Source: Fusibacter ferrireducens (GTDB lineage: Bacteria; Bacillota; Clostridia; Peptostreptococcales; Acidaminobacteraceae). From it: 64,000 nt of DNA. Below, piece by piece: positions 16,735 to 26,265 of the stretch. Location of the stretch: NCBI RefSeq assembly GCF_015352425.1, contig NZ_JADKNH010000001.1, positions 345,376-409,375 on the forward strand, written 5' to 3'. Both the position numbers and the translations under genes were made by a program. The notes beneath the pieces are model-generated. The model was not told the DNA's origin and searched no databases. It was given only the letters and a program-made list of their open reading frames with translations. Every line of letters starts with the position of its first letter. The first letter of the stretch is position 1.

Positions 16735-17874
16735 ATGAAAAAAATATTATCGTTATTAGTTGTATTGACATTGATCTTTGCAATGACAGGTTGTTCGTCA
16801 AAACCAGATGAGCCAGAAAAAGCCGCAGACAAACCAGCAGAACCTTCACAAGCTGAGGCTGAAGCTACTCAAACGGCGCCTGAAGATATGACCGTTGGCT
16901 TTATCTATGTTGGACCAATCGGAGATGGCGGATACACATATGCTCATGACCAAGGTCGATTATATTTAGAAGAAAAATTAGGTGTGAAAACCATTTATAA
17001 AGAATCCGTTCCTGAAACTCAGGAAGTTGAACAAGAAATTAGAAACATGGTAGATCAAGGTGCTAAAGCAATCTTTACAACAAGCTTTGGTCATATGGAC
17101 TACACTGAAAAAATGTCAAAAGAGTTTCCAGACGTAGCATTTTTCCACTGTTCAGGTTACAAAACAACTGAAAACATGTCCAATTACTTTGGTAGAATGT
17201 ATGAAGCAAGATATCTATCAGGTATTGTTGCTGGTATGAAAACACAATCTAATGAAATTGGTTATGTGGCTGCATTCCCAATTCCAGAAGTTATCAGAGG
17301 CATTAACGCATTTACGTTAGGCGTTCAATCGGTTAATCCAGATGCCGTTGTAAAAGTGGTTTGGACTTCGACTTGGTATGATCCAGCGAAAGAAAAAGAA
17401 GCAGCGATTTCTCTATTGGATCAAGGCGTTGACATTATAGCTCAACATCAAGATACAACAGGTCCTCAACAAGCTGCTGAGGAGAGAGGCGCTTTCTCAA
17501 TCGGTTACAATACTGATATGAGCACAATGGCACCAAAAGCTTACATGACTGCACCAGTTTGGAACTGGGGACCATATTATGTGGCACAAGTTCAAAATGT
17601 ATTAGATGGTACTTTTAAATCAGAAGCATACTGGGGTGGCATGAAAGATGACGTTGTAAAACTTGCGCCACTTACAGAAAATGCACCTGCTGGTGCGGCT
17701 GAAGCGGTAGATGCTGCCACAGCTAAAATTTTAGATGGTTCTTTAGCTGTTTTCGCAGGTCCAATTTTAAACCAAGCAGGCGAAGTTGCAGTAGAAGAAG
17801 GCAAAACTTTAACAGATGAAGAAATGTTAAATATGATGTGGTTTGTTAAAGGTGTAGAAGGTAAAATAGAATAG
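16735..17874 (+). CDS. BMP/PnrA family nucleoside-binding lipoprotein
   Basis: A 379-residue substrate-binding lipoprotein of an ABC importer. The signal peptide is hydrophobic and ends in the lipobox AMTGCS with the acylated cysteine at about residue 20. A Pro/Glu/Ala-rich linker follows, then the BMP domain beginning VGFIYVGPIGDGGYTYAHDQGR and including AIFTTSFGHMDYTEKM and IAQHQDTTGPQQAAEERG. Members such as PnrA, BmpA and NupN bind purine nucleosides or related ligands. Location after xpt and before matching ATPase/permease genes supports purine nucleoside uptake. Confidence 0.92.
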   Translation: MKKILSLLVVLTLIFAMTGCSSKPDEPEKAADKPAEPSQAEAEATQTAPEDMTVGFIYVGPIGDGGYTYAHDQGRLYLEEKLGVKTIYKESVPETQEVEQEIRNMVDQGAKAIFTTSFGHMDYTEKMSKEFPDVAFFHCSGYKTTENMSNYFGRMYEARYLSGIVAGMKTQSNEIGYVAAFPIPEVIRGINAFTLGVQSVNPDAVVKVVWTSTWYDPAKEKEAAISLLDQGVDIIAQHQDTTGPQQAAEERGAFSIGYNTDMSTMAPKAYMTAPVWNWGPYYVAQVQNVLDGTFKSEAYWGGMKDDVVKLAPLTENAPAGAAEAVDAATAKILDGSLAVFAGPILNQAGEVAVEEGKTLTDEEMLNMMWFVKGVEGKIE

Positions 17875-17887
17875 ATAGGAGCTCACG

Positions 17888-19399
17888 ATGCAAGAAGAAG
17901 TTTTTGTACAAATGAATGACATTTGCAAGACTTTTGGGTCGGTTAGAGCTAATTACAATATCAATTTTAGTGTAAATAAAGGCGAAATTCACGCTTTGCT
18001 CGGTGAGAACGGTGCAGGCAAGAGTACGCTTATGAACATGCTGTCAGGTATTTATAAACCTGACAGCGGTTCTATTTTTATACATGGTAAAGAAGTTAAG
18101 TTCAATTCCCCAAAAGATGCTATCAATCAAAAGATTGGTATGATCCATCAGCATTACAAACTTGTAGAGGTGCAGTCAGCCAAGGCAAATATTATTCTTG
18201 GGCAAGCTGGATCACTTTTTGTTAATGAGAAAAAAATCAGTTCAGAAATTAAAGCCATATCTACAAACTATGGCATTCCAATAGATCCAGATAAAAAAGT
18301 GTATAACATGTCCATAGGTGAAAAGCAATCCGTTGAAATTTTAAAAGTGCTCTATCAAGGGGCAGATATCCTCATTATGGATGAACCCACTGCGGTTTTA
18401 ACGCCGCAAGAGACAGAAAAACTTTTTAAAATCATAAGAAATATGGCTAAAGAGGGCTGTGCAGTGATCATTATCACACATAAATTGCACGAAGTCATGG
18501 CAATTTCAGATCGTGTGACGGTACTTCATAAAGGGACAACGGTTGCCACAGTGAAGACCAAGGCGTCATCACCTAAAGAATTGACTGACCTTATGGTTGG
18601 AAAATCTGTGAATCTCTCTATTCAAAGACCACAAGTGAAACGAGGCAATGCCGCTTTAAAAGTAGCGGATCTAATGGCTTATGACCAAGATAAGGTGAAA
18701 GTACTTGACGGTGTAAGCTTTGATCTCTTTGAAGGAGAGATCTTAGGCGTTGCAGGTGTTGTTGGCAGTGGTCAAAAAGAGCTCTGTGAAGCAATCGCAG
18801 GCCTTTATACAGTAGAATCTGGGTCCATTATATATAATGACGAAAATATTTTGGGACTTTCACCCAGAGCTATTATAAAACGCGGCATTACCATGAGTTT
18901 TATTCCTGAAGATCGCCTTGGCATGGGACTTGTTGCTTCTATGGATATGGTGGACAATTATCTTTTAAAAGCACACCATAACCAGAAGGGTGTTTTTTTG
19001 AAGCGCAAGCCGATCATGACAAAATGTGAGCACATGATTGATCAACTTGAGATTAAGACCCCTGGAGTGCATCATCCAATAAAACAATTATCTGGCGGCA
19101 ATATACAGAAGGTCTTAATCGGGCGTGAGATTGAGACGAATCCGCATGTACTCATAACGGCTTATGCTGTTAGAGGGCTTGATATTGGCGCTTCTCATAC
19201 AATTTACGATTTGATTAACGATCAAAAGCAAAAGGGTGTTGCCATTTTATTTATTGGTGAGGATCTGGATGTTCTCTTGGAGCTTTGTGATCGTATTATG
19301 GTATTATGTGATGGCAGAATTACTGGGATTGTCAAATCAGATACAGTGACCAAGGAAGATCTCGGGTTAATGATGGCAGGGGAGGCGATATCGTGTTAA
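17888..19399 (+). CDS. Nucleoside-type ABC importer ATPase (NupO-like, two ATPase domains)
   Basis: A 503-residue protein with two fused ATPase domains, as in sugar and nucleoside importers. Domain 1 is complete: GENGAGKSTLMNMLSG, signature MSIGEKQSVEILK, Walker B ILIMDEPTAVLTPQE. Domain 2 is degenerate as is normal here: VVGSGQKELCEAI replaces Walker A, LSGGNIQKVLIGREI is intact, and the Walker B region reads LITAYAVRGLDIG where relatives usually have a PT before RG. It energises uptake via the two permeases downstream, the first of which overlaps it by seven bases. Confidence 0.92.
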   Translation: MQEEVFVQMNDICKTFGSVRANYNINFSVNKGEIHALLGENGAGKSTLMNMLSGIYKPDSGSIFIHGKEVKFNSPKDAINQKIGMIHQHYKLVEVQSAKANIILGQAGSLFVNEKKISSEIKAISTNYGIPIDPDKKVYNMSIGEKQSVEILKVLYQGADILIMDEPTAVLTPQETEKLFKIIRNMAKEGCAVIIITHKLHEVMAISDRVTVLHKGTTVATVKTKASSPKELTDLMVGKSVNLSIQRPQVKRGNAALKVADLMAYDQDKVKVLDGVSFDLFEGEILGVAGVVGSGQKELCEAIAGLYTVESGSIIYNDENILGLSPRAIIKRGITMSFIPEDRLGMGLVASMDMVDNYLLKAHHNQKGVFLKRKPIMTKCEHMIDQLEIKTPGVHHPIKQLSGGNIQKVLIGREIETNPHVLITAYAVRGLDIGASHTIYDLINDQKQKGVAILFIGEDLDVLLELCDRIMVLCDGRITGIVKSDTVTKEDLGLMMAGEAISC

Positions 19400-20460
19400 G
19401 AATGGTTAAACGAACAGATATGACGTCTAACAAAGCCAGTTTAATTAGAGTGCTTTCCATATTGTTTGCACTTATTACAGCAGGACTCTTCATTGCGATT
19501 ATGGGGCATAATCCGATTAAGGTCTATTCGGCTATGTTTATGGGTGCGTTTGGTTCTACTTTTAGGATCAAAGATACGTTGATTATAGCGATTCCTTTAA
19601 TTTTGACTTCTGTGGGCATTATGATTGCCTTTAAGATGAAGTTTTGGAATATTGGCGGGGAGGGTCAGATTTTAATGGGCGCTTTCTTTGCAAGCTTTAT
19701 AGCGCTTAATTTTGATACTTTGCCCAAACCGCTATTGCTTTTAATGATGTTCATTGCAGGCTTTATTGGCGGTGGTCTATGGGCATTGCTGCCTGCTTTT
19801 TTAAAAGTAAAATTTGATACTAATGAAACCATTATTACTTTAATGCTTAATTATATTGCTATCAAATGGATTACTTATTTACAGTACGGACCTTGGAAAG
19901 ACCCAAAATCTATGGGCTTTCCCAAGATTGCCAACTTTTCTGATGCCGCGATTTTACCTAAAGTTTTTGGGATTCATATGGGTTGGATCATCACATTGGT
20001 TATTGTTGTCATCGTATCTGTGATGATGAAGTATTCCAAAAAAGGCTATGAGATTTCTGTTGTAGGGGAGAGTATGGATACAGCCAAATATTCTGGCATT
20101 AACGTAAACCGAGTTATTCTCGGAGCACTTTTTGTCAGTGGCGGCATTTGTGGCATTGTGGGCATGATAGAAGCGTCGGCAGTCAATCAGACTTTATCGG
20201 CATCTCTATCGGCTGGCTATGGCTTTACCGCAATTATAACAACATGGTTATCTGCACTTAATGCTGCAGTAATTATTCCTGTTTCCATTCTCTTTGCAGC
20301 CATGATTAAAGGGGGGAGTTTTATTCAAACTGCTTTCCAGATTCCTCAGGCTGCTGCAAATATCTTGCAAAGTATTATCTTATTCTTCGTCATTGGGAGT
20401 GAGTTCTTTGTCCAATACAAATTGGTGCTTAAATCGAGTAAAAAGGAGGGGTCTGTATGA
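19393..20460 (+). CDS. ABC transporter permease (NupP-like)
   Basis: A 355-residue integral membrane permease of the BPD_transp_2 type with about eight to ten hydrophobic segments. The conserved KFWNIGGEGQILMGAF and DTNETIITLMLNYIA segments are characteristic of the BMP-linked nucleoside importers. Translation starts at GTG 19393, inside the last codons of the ATPase gene, after a strong GGGGAGG site; the ATG 9 bases later is less well spaced. Paired with the second permease as a heterodimer. Confidence 0.9.
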   Translation: MLRMVKRTDMTSNKASLIRVLSILFALITAGLFIAIMGHNPIKVYSAMFMGAFGSTFRIKDTLIIAIPLILTSVGIMIAFKMKFWNIGGEGQILMGAFFASFIALNFDTLPKPLLLLMMFIAGFIGGGLWALLPAFLKVKFDTNETIITLMLNYIAIKWITYLQYGPWKDPKSMGFPKIANFSDAAILPKVFGIHMGWIITLVIVVIVSVMMKYSKKGYEISVVGESMDTAKYSGINVNRVILGALFVSGGICGIVGMIEASAVNQTLSASLSAGYGFTAIITTWLSALNAAVIIPVSILFAAMIKGGSFIQTAFQIPQAAANILQSIILFFVIGSEFFVQYKLVLKSSKKEGSV

Positions 20461-21380
20461 TTATTTCGTTTCTAACGGCTATGATGATTGCAGGTACGCC
20501 ATTGCTCTTTGCAACATTGGGAGAGATCGTCACGGAGAAGGCAGGCCATCTTAACTTAGGTGTGGAAGGTATGATGCTTGTGGGCGCTGTTTCAGGATTT
20601 GGCGTTGGTCTATATACTGAGAATCCTCTTTTGGCAATGGGGGCGGCAATATTTGCTGGAGCTGCTTCTGCCTTAATTTATGGTTTTTTAACGGTAACTT
20701 TAAGGGCAAATCAGGTTGTCTCAGGACTTTCGCTCACTATTTTTGGGACGGGATTATCCAGCTATATTGGTACTGCTTTTGTGGGCAAAAAACTATCAGA
20801 AGGCATTATTCATTTCTGTAAACCTGTAGAATTTCCTTTGTTGTCTAAAATACCTTTTATAGGTCCAATTGTATTTAATCAAGATGTTTTCGTATATTTG
20901 GGTTACTTGTTAGCGATTTTGGTGGGGGTTTACCTGTACAAGACGAGACTTGGACAGAATCTTGTGGCTGTAGGCGAAAATCCTGCTGCTGCGGATGCCT
21001 CTGGCATCAATGTCAATCTGTATAAATATATTCATATTTTAGCTGGAGGTGCGTTATGTGGATTAGGTGGTGCATATCTATCCATAGTGGAAGTGCCTCA
21101 GTGGCAAGATAACATTACTTCTGGTAGAGGATGGATTGCCATAGCACTGGTTATTTTCTGCAAGTGGAATCCTTATAAAGCCCTTTTTGGTGCTTATTTA
21201 TTCGGTGGTCTAAGCATTATTGGTTTCCGTCTACAACAATTTAACATTTCGCAAAATCTTCTGGATATGTTGCCTTATTTAGTAACGATTATTGTTTTGG
21301 TTCTGAGTTCTATAAAACAGTCCAAAGAAAGTGCGCCGCCTCAAGGCCTTAGTCTACCTTATTTTAGAGAAGAAAGGTAA
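20457..21380 (+). CDS. ABC transporter permease (NupQ-like)
   Basis: A 307-residue integral membrane permease. It begins with TPLLFATLGEIVTEKAGHLNLGVEGMMLVGA, the diagnostic segment of this permease class, and has about eight membrane spans. The conserved AVGENPAAADASGINV and GRGWIAIALVIFCKWNP segments match B. subtilis NupQ/YufQ-type proteins. Its ATG overlaps the previous stop by four bases with AAAGGAGG inside the upstream gene. It completes the purine nucleoside importer. Confidence 0.9.
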   Translation: MIISFLTAMMIAGTPLLFATLGEIVTEKAGHLNLGVEGMMLVGAVSGFGVGLYTENPLLAMGAAIFAGAASALIYGFLTVTLRANQVVSGLSLTIFGTGLSSYIGTAFVGKKLSEGIIHFCKPVEFPLLSKIPFIGPIVFNQDVFVYLGYLLAILVGVYLYKTRLGQNLVAVGENPAAADASGINVNLYKYIHILAGGALCGLGGAYLSIVEVPQWQDNITSGRGWIAIALVIFCKWNPYKALFGAYLFGGLSIIGFRLQQFNISQNLLDMLPYLVTIIVLVLSSIKQSKESAPPQGLSLPYFREER

Positions 21381-21410
21381 TGTTACTTTTGAGCAGGAGG
21401 GGTATATGTC

Positions 21411-22247
21411 ATGGATTATGGATTGTTGATTCAGCGCAATAGAAATGAGCTATTTAAACATTTAGCCCAAAAAAATAAGTGCACCGTGGTTGAAACTGAT
21501 CCCGTGCATTATATGGATTTAAGGCCCTATATATACAGCAGTTCAATCAGTGAATTTGAAGTTTCATATGCGGATGAGATGCTAAGATCGATTCACTTCA
21601 ACAAGTTGCCAGCAACTATTTTTCTTGGAGAGTCTCAATCCAATGAGAGCAGAATACAGGCACTTTTGGACAGAGTTGATTCATATGACAAATTACCAAT
21701 TATGATTGCAACTCAAGAAACTTTGACGAATCCAAACGCTTTGATAGGACCAGATGGGTTGGTAGAGTCAGATGTGTTGGTAGGGCAAGGGATTTTGTTG
21801 AATCGAGAACCTGAGAATTTGGATTTTAAAGCCTATAACATTGAGACGGAACATGATCTGTTGAGATGGTGTAAGGTACTTGCGGAAGGTCTCTTTGACA
21901 ATCCAGATATGTCACTGGCTCCTATGCGCAAACTCTTTAATTTTACACTTGCGGATGAACGCTATTTGTTAACACTTGGAACGGTAAACGATGAGCCAGT
22001 ATCGGCAGGGATTGGGTATATCAGTGAATTAGAAGATCAAAGGACCATAGGTGGGCTCTATATGATTGCCACTGCAAAGGCGTATAGAAAGCGTGGATAT
22101 GGTTCGAAGCTCGTCTATAAATTGTCTAAATCTCTATTTGATCACGGGGTTTCTTTTACAATACTCGACGCATCAGAAATGGGTGCCTCGCTCTATCTAA
22201 AAATGGGTTATAAACCTGTGAGCTATTCGTACAGATTTTTTCCGTAG
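21411..22247 (+). CDS. GNAT family acetyltransferase, last gene of the xpt operon
   Basis: A 278-residue protein with an N-terminal region of unknown role (about 1-140) and a C-terminal GNAT domain: TVNDEPVSAGIGYISE, the acetyl-CoA segment GGLYMIATAKAYRKRGYGSKLVYKLSK, and EMGASLYLKMGYKPVSYSYRFF. It follows the permease gene after about 30 bases with a GGAGGGG site and precedes a terminator, so it appears to share riboswitch control. What a purine-regulated acetyltransferase would modify is not evident. Confidence 0.75.
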   Translation: MDYGLLIQRNRNELFKHLAQKNKCTVVETDPVHYMDLRPYIYSSSISEFEVSYADEMLRSIHFNKLPATIFLGESQSNESRIQALLDRVDSYDKLPIMIATQETLTNPNALIGPDGLVESDVLVGQGILLNREPENLDFKAYNIETEHDLLRWCKVLAEGLFDNPDMSLAPMRKLFNFTLADERYLLTLGTVNDEPVSAGIGYISELEDQRTIGGLYMIATAKAYRKRGYGSKLVYKLSKSLFDHGVSFTILDASEMGASLYLKMGYKPVSYSYRFFP

Positions 22248-22343
22248 TGATGTCATGGAGCGTTCGTTTAGTTATTTAATAAGAGAAAATCCCATGGCGT
22301 TGACTCTTAATAGTGATGATGAATAAATATAAATGATAAAGAT

Positions 22344-22382
22344 AAGCAAATGCTGATTTTTCAGCAAATGCTTATTTTTTTT
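22344..22382 (+). terminator. Terminator of the xpt-transporter operon
   Basis: AAGCAAATGCTGA and TCAGCAAATGCTT form a 13-position stem with two central mismatches, followed by an A and ten T residues. Confidence 0.75.
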
Positions 22383-22470
22383 GTAGATAAAAATAAAGTT
22401 GTGCTATTATATTGATTATTGAAATGTGCTATAATTTGTTAAAATCAGTAAAATTCAATGGGGGCAATGG

Positions 22471-25221
22471 GTGACTATGAACATAATTCAAAGCATAGAT
22501 GACAATATTCAAAGGGAATTTAATATTACAGAATCGGACACAAATGATCAAATTTTGATTAAAGTGAATGTCTATTTTTCAGAACGAATAAAAAAGATAG
22601 AAAAGTATGGAAACATAGATATTGAAAACAATTTGCTCCTTGAATATGCGGAAAAGTGGATACGTATTTTAAAACCTTATTTTGCTGTTCTTAAGGGCAA
22701 TAAGTATTTCGAGCAACTTTTTACACATCGTTATATGTGTTGCGCTTTCTATGTTTTAAAGACTTCTGATGAAACGTTATTTAATCAGCTCCTAAGTGAT
22801 ACTCATTTTGAAGATCTGTGTTACAGGGGATTGATTGAATACTTTGATATGTATACAGGTCCTTTTTATAACAATGAGCGCGCCATAACCATGTTGTGCA
22901 CTTATTTTCCCGCAAGAAAAATGAATGTACAAGAGTATGAACGCCTTACGCCTGTTCTTTTTAAACATATTTCCTATGCCGGCAGCAAAGGTGATCGGGG
23001 ATATGCCTATGAAGGGATATCCGCAATCCAAAAGGGTATTTCTAATATTCCAATCAAGTATATCTTAAGAGGACTTGATGGGATATCCCTTTCAAATGTT
23101 CTTGGAGATCCAATTATACGGAAACAGGTATATACAGTCATAAGATATAGTCAATGGGATGATTTTCTAGAAAAAAAATTTTTCTATTTAGACAGCTTAA
23201 TTATTGCCAACAAACTCAATGAAATTCTTTATTTAAAATATAAGAACGAACGGTATTCTCGATATTATATTGACTACAATACTCATATTGGACAAGAAAA
23301 AATAATGGTTTTGCAAGAAGAGGATGAGGAGAAATATGGCTATTGGGAGAATACACCTTTTACGCAACGTGTCTTTATGCTCAACAAAGTGCCGATTTTG
23401 ACAGTATCTTATCAAAACAAGAACATAGAAATTAAATACAACAAGAAACTCAAAAAATTTCCCATGAATGAAAATGACTACTACTTAAATGAATTTATCT
23501 CTAGAGAATACTATAGTGAAATCCATGAGCTCATTATGAATGTGGCCCTTGGAGCGAGTGATTTTTCGTTTTCATATGCCTATATCGATCAATATAGGAC
23601 ACTTAATAATTCAACACTTTCTTTTGATGGCCTCACTGATTTCAATTTGAAATCCAAAAAATTGATTAAGAAAAGCGAGCTTGATTTAAATCCAAAGTTT
23701 TATGATCCTAGCATCCATTCTGTAACTTGTATAGTCGGCAAAAATGGGACGGGTAAGACCAGTGTTATTGAATTTTTGAATCAGTGGTTTTTTGCAATGA
23801 TCATGGGCATTGAGGCTGATGAAATAAGAATCGAAAATGGCATTGTTGTCACGGAAGATCTTAAAGTGATAGGACTTGATGGTGATGAAATTCAATTTTT
23901 AGTGACTTTTAATTTAAATGACAATTTATATTTTATTTCAAATTTTAAAGTGGAAACTGAAGTGTTTTCAGCCTGTGAGAAAGGTGTTTTCAAGAGCTCA
24001 GATTACAGTAAAATTATCTATTTTTCAAGTATGATTCATCTCAATCATTGGACGTTCGAAAAAAGACTCAATCCATCCTTGAATAATAATAACTCTGAAA
24101 TGAATCTAAGAGGTGATTTTAGAAGTGCAGACTATTCTGAAATGAATTCGTTGAACTACATGTTGGATCATATAGATGCACCAGAAGAAGCATTTGTCAA
24201 TAAAGAGATATGCTATCACTTGGCCTTTTTAGATGCTTTTTACAGCTCAATAAAGAAAAGTGAAGCATACAAAGAGAACAATGAAATACGATCAGGAATG
24301 TTTGGAGATCATTTTATAGAGCATATCGTTTTAAATCTATCGGATCGTTCTATTCCAATAGATTCATTTTTACCTCTTGTGGAAAATGAAACCTATATTG
24401 AGCAGGCGATAACCTCTAGGACATCAAAGTTAGGTCATTTTTCTTCTGGGCAGTATGCAAAGTTTTCTTTTTTAGCGAAACTCTATTGGTGTCTAAGTGG
24501 TTATAGTAAATACTATAAATTGTTTGAAAAATATGCGAAACCTATAGAAAACTCATTTAGTGTCTTGGATACCATTGAGCCTGGTGAAACTGCAGTCATC
24601 TTCATAGATGAAGGTGAACTTTATTACCATCCGGAGTGGCAACGAAAGTATATGCAAGAATTGATTTTTATGATCAATCAATACAGTGATCAGAATAAAA
24701 TACAAATCATTATTACGACTAATTCTCCCTTCATCGTATCTGATTTAATGCATTCTGATGTGGTTTATATGCCCGAAATTGAAAATGAAGAAGAGCAATT
24801 GACATTTGGCCAAAATATTCATACTCTGATGATGAAAAAATTTTTTATGGAAGGTTCTATAGGTGCTTTTTCGAAATCAAAAATCAGTGAACTCATTCAA
24901 TGGATTAACGCTTTTGATGCCTTAAATAATGCCAAGGATGATGAGGTGGAGCCTTGCTCTGAAAAATACAATAAAATCAGTGACGGTATTCACAAAAAAT
25001 ATGGCATACCGAATACGACCACAGATATGTTCAATTTTATTAAAAAACAAATTTTATATGTTGGCGAGGTCGTCTATAGAGAAAAATTATTAATGATGCT
25101 AGAGGAAAGCCGAAAAAATGATGTGGCATTTCAGCTGGCTTTACTGGAAAAAGAGCAATTGAAATTAGAACAGAAAATGATAGAGCTTAAAAATAGGAGA
25201 GAACGTTATGATCGCAATTAA
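22471..25221 (+). CDS. ABC/AAA-type ATPase of a putative anti-phage system (PtuA-like, with long N-terminal domain)
   Basis: A 916-residue protein in two parts. Residues 1 to about 400 match nothing I recognise. From there on it is a SMC/ABC-like ATPase: Walker A GKNGTGKTS (423-431), signature-like SSGQ (658-661) and Walker B VIFIDEGELYYHPEWQ with D713/E714, followed by a TTNSPFIVSDL switch segment. A charged helical tail ends the protein. Such ATPases pair with nucleases in Septu (PtuA) and similar defence systems; here the partner HNH gene overlaps by 14 bases. GTG 22471 or ATG 22477 is the start. No membrane segments and no reverse transcriptase nearby. The defence role is inferred. Confidence 0.7.
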   Translation: MTMNIIQSIDDNIQREFNITESDTNDQILIKVNVYFSERIKKIEKYGNIDIENNLLLEYAEKWIRILKPYFAVLKGNKYFEQLFTHRYMCCAFYVLKTSDETLFNQLLSDTHFEDLCYRGLIEYFDMYTGPFYNNERAITMLCTYFPARKMNVQEYERLTPVLFKHISYAGSKGDRGYAYEGISAIQKGISNIPIKYILRGLDGISLSNVLGDPIIRKQVYTVIRYSQWDDFLEKKFFYLDSLIIANKLNEILYLKYKNERYSRYYIDYNTHIGQEKIMVLQEEDEEKYGYWENTPFTQRVFMLNKVPILTVSYQNKNIEIKYNKKLKKFPMNENDYYLNEFISREYYSEIHELIMNVALGASDFSFSYAYIDQYRTLNNSTLSFDGLTDFNLKSKKLIKKSELDLNPKFYDPSIHSVTCIVGKNGTGKTSVIEFLNQWFFAMIMGIEADEIRIENGIVVTEDLKVIGLDGDEIQFLVTFNLNDNLYFISNFKVETEVFSACEKGVFKSSDYSKIIYFSSMIHLNHWTFEKRLNPSLNNNNSEMNLRGDFRSADYSEMNSLNYMLDHIDAPEEAFVNKEICYHLAFLDAFYSSIKKSEAYKENNEIRSGMFGDHFIEHIVLNLSDRSIPIDSFLPLVENETYIEQAITSRTSKLGHFSSGQYAKFSFLAKLYWCLSGYSKYYKLFEKYAKPIENSFSVLDTIEPGETAVIFIDEGELYYHPEWQRKYMQELIFMINQYSDQNKIQIIITTNSPFIVSDLMHSDVVYMPEIENEEEQLTFGQNIHTLMMKKFFMEGSIGAFSKSKISELIQWINAFDALNNAKDDEVEPCSEKYNKISDGIHKKYGIPNTTTDMFNFIKKQILYVGEVVYREKLLMMLEESRKNDVAFQLALLEKEQLKLEQKMIELKNRRERYDRN

Positions 25222-26104
25222 AGATTTTAGTGACCAGTTTATAGGTATATATTACGAGGCTGTTGACGATGTTGTCAGTGACACTTTAAAATCGACAATC
25301 GTTGAAATTTGTAAAACTTTATTTCCAGAAGATTTCTTTGATGGCAATGAGGATTTTAAAAAAATTGTGATCATGCCGTTTTCAGAATTAAAAAGTTGCC
25401 ATACGTATGTTAAAAACAAAAAGAAAAAGCAGTTGAATGATATAAAGGTAAAGTATAAAGCGGATTGCAAAAAATTCTGTGGGTTATATGATAAGCTTAT
25501 TGATAAACAAAAAGACAATAAAAAATTGAATGTCAGATTAGTGAATGAAAGCAATTTGCTCACATGTCCATATTGCAATCGGGATTATATAAATTCAAGG
25601 GGGAACAAAGCTTCAGGTGCACAACTGGATCATTTTTATTCCAAAGATCAATATCCTTTTTTTGCGCTGAGTTTATACAACTTAGTCCCTGTGTGTGGTA
25701 ATTGCAACCGTATAAAAAGTAGGCGCGATGATGATTTTGCATCGCCATACGACAAGACAGTCGATCTTTTTAAAGATCTGAAATTTTCATATACACTTTC
25801 TGAAACTTCAAGTGCAGTGCTTAAGATCAATTCAGCTGGCGCTTTAAAGAACAATATAGACGCAATGAAAATCCTTGAAGCGTATAAAATTCATGATGTT
25901 GATGTACAAGAACTCATAGACTTGGAAAAGAGTTATTCAAAAATTAGGAAAGAAGAACTTATAGACGGCATTGAAGGTTTAAATCTCTCTGATGAATTCA
26001 TTAAGCAGTGCATTTTTGGCAAGAAAATTGAGGCAAATGAGTTTGGAAGGCGATCGTTATCGCGTCTTAAACATGATATCTTAACTGAACTGAAAGTCTG
26101 GTGA
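25208..26104 (+). CDS. HNH endonuclease, partner of the ATPase (PtuB-like)
   Basis: A 298-residue protein with a zinc-bound HNH nuclease core. It shows CPYC (C120, C123), LDHFYSKDQYPFFALS with catalytic H142, and VCGNCNRIKS (C163, C166) with N167. The first 115 residues are Lys-rich and helical, and the C-terminal 100 are helical with no known motif. The ATG overlaps the end of the ATPase gene and its AGGAG site lies inside that gene, so both proteins are made together. Expected to cut DNA, or RNA, when the ATPase senses infection. It resembles Septu PtuB and retron-associated HNH proteins. Confidence 0.75.
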   Translation: MIAIKDFSDQFIGIYYEAVDDVVSDTLKSTIVEICKTLFPEDFFDGNEDFKKIVIMPFSELKSCHTYVKNKKKKQLNDIKVKYKADCKKFCGLYDKLIDKQKDNKKLNVRLVNESNLLTCPYCNRDYINSRGNKASGAQLDHFYSKDQYPFFALSLYNLVPVCGNCNRIKSRRDDDFASPYDKTVDLFKDLKFSYTLSETSSAVLKINSAGALKNNIDAMKILEAYKIHDVDVQELIDLEKSYSKIRKEELIDGIEGLNLSDEFIKQCIFGKKIEANEFGRRSLSRLKHDILTELKVW

Positions 26105-26265
26105 AGGTTAATTGTGAATTGTACTTTGATGGCTATTAATGAGAATTTTACTTATCCTAACATCAAATTTACATTTTGCATATTTTCTCCTAACAAGAAT
26201 TGACTATACTGAACCCGAACTGATATGGATGTTCAATATGGATACTTATTTTTTAGGGAGGAAAC

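Noticed and set aside
17888-19399. Inactivating loss of Walker A and B in the second domain of the nucleoside importer ATPase.
   Set aside because: Degenerate second domains are normal in this importer class.
22344-26104. Retron with ATPase-HNH effector.
   Set aside because: No reverse transcriptase frame or msr/msd-like structure is found beside the pair; the upstream hairpin at 22344 is an ordinary terminator.
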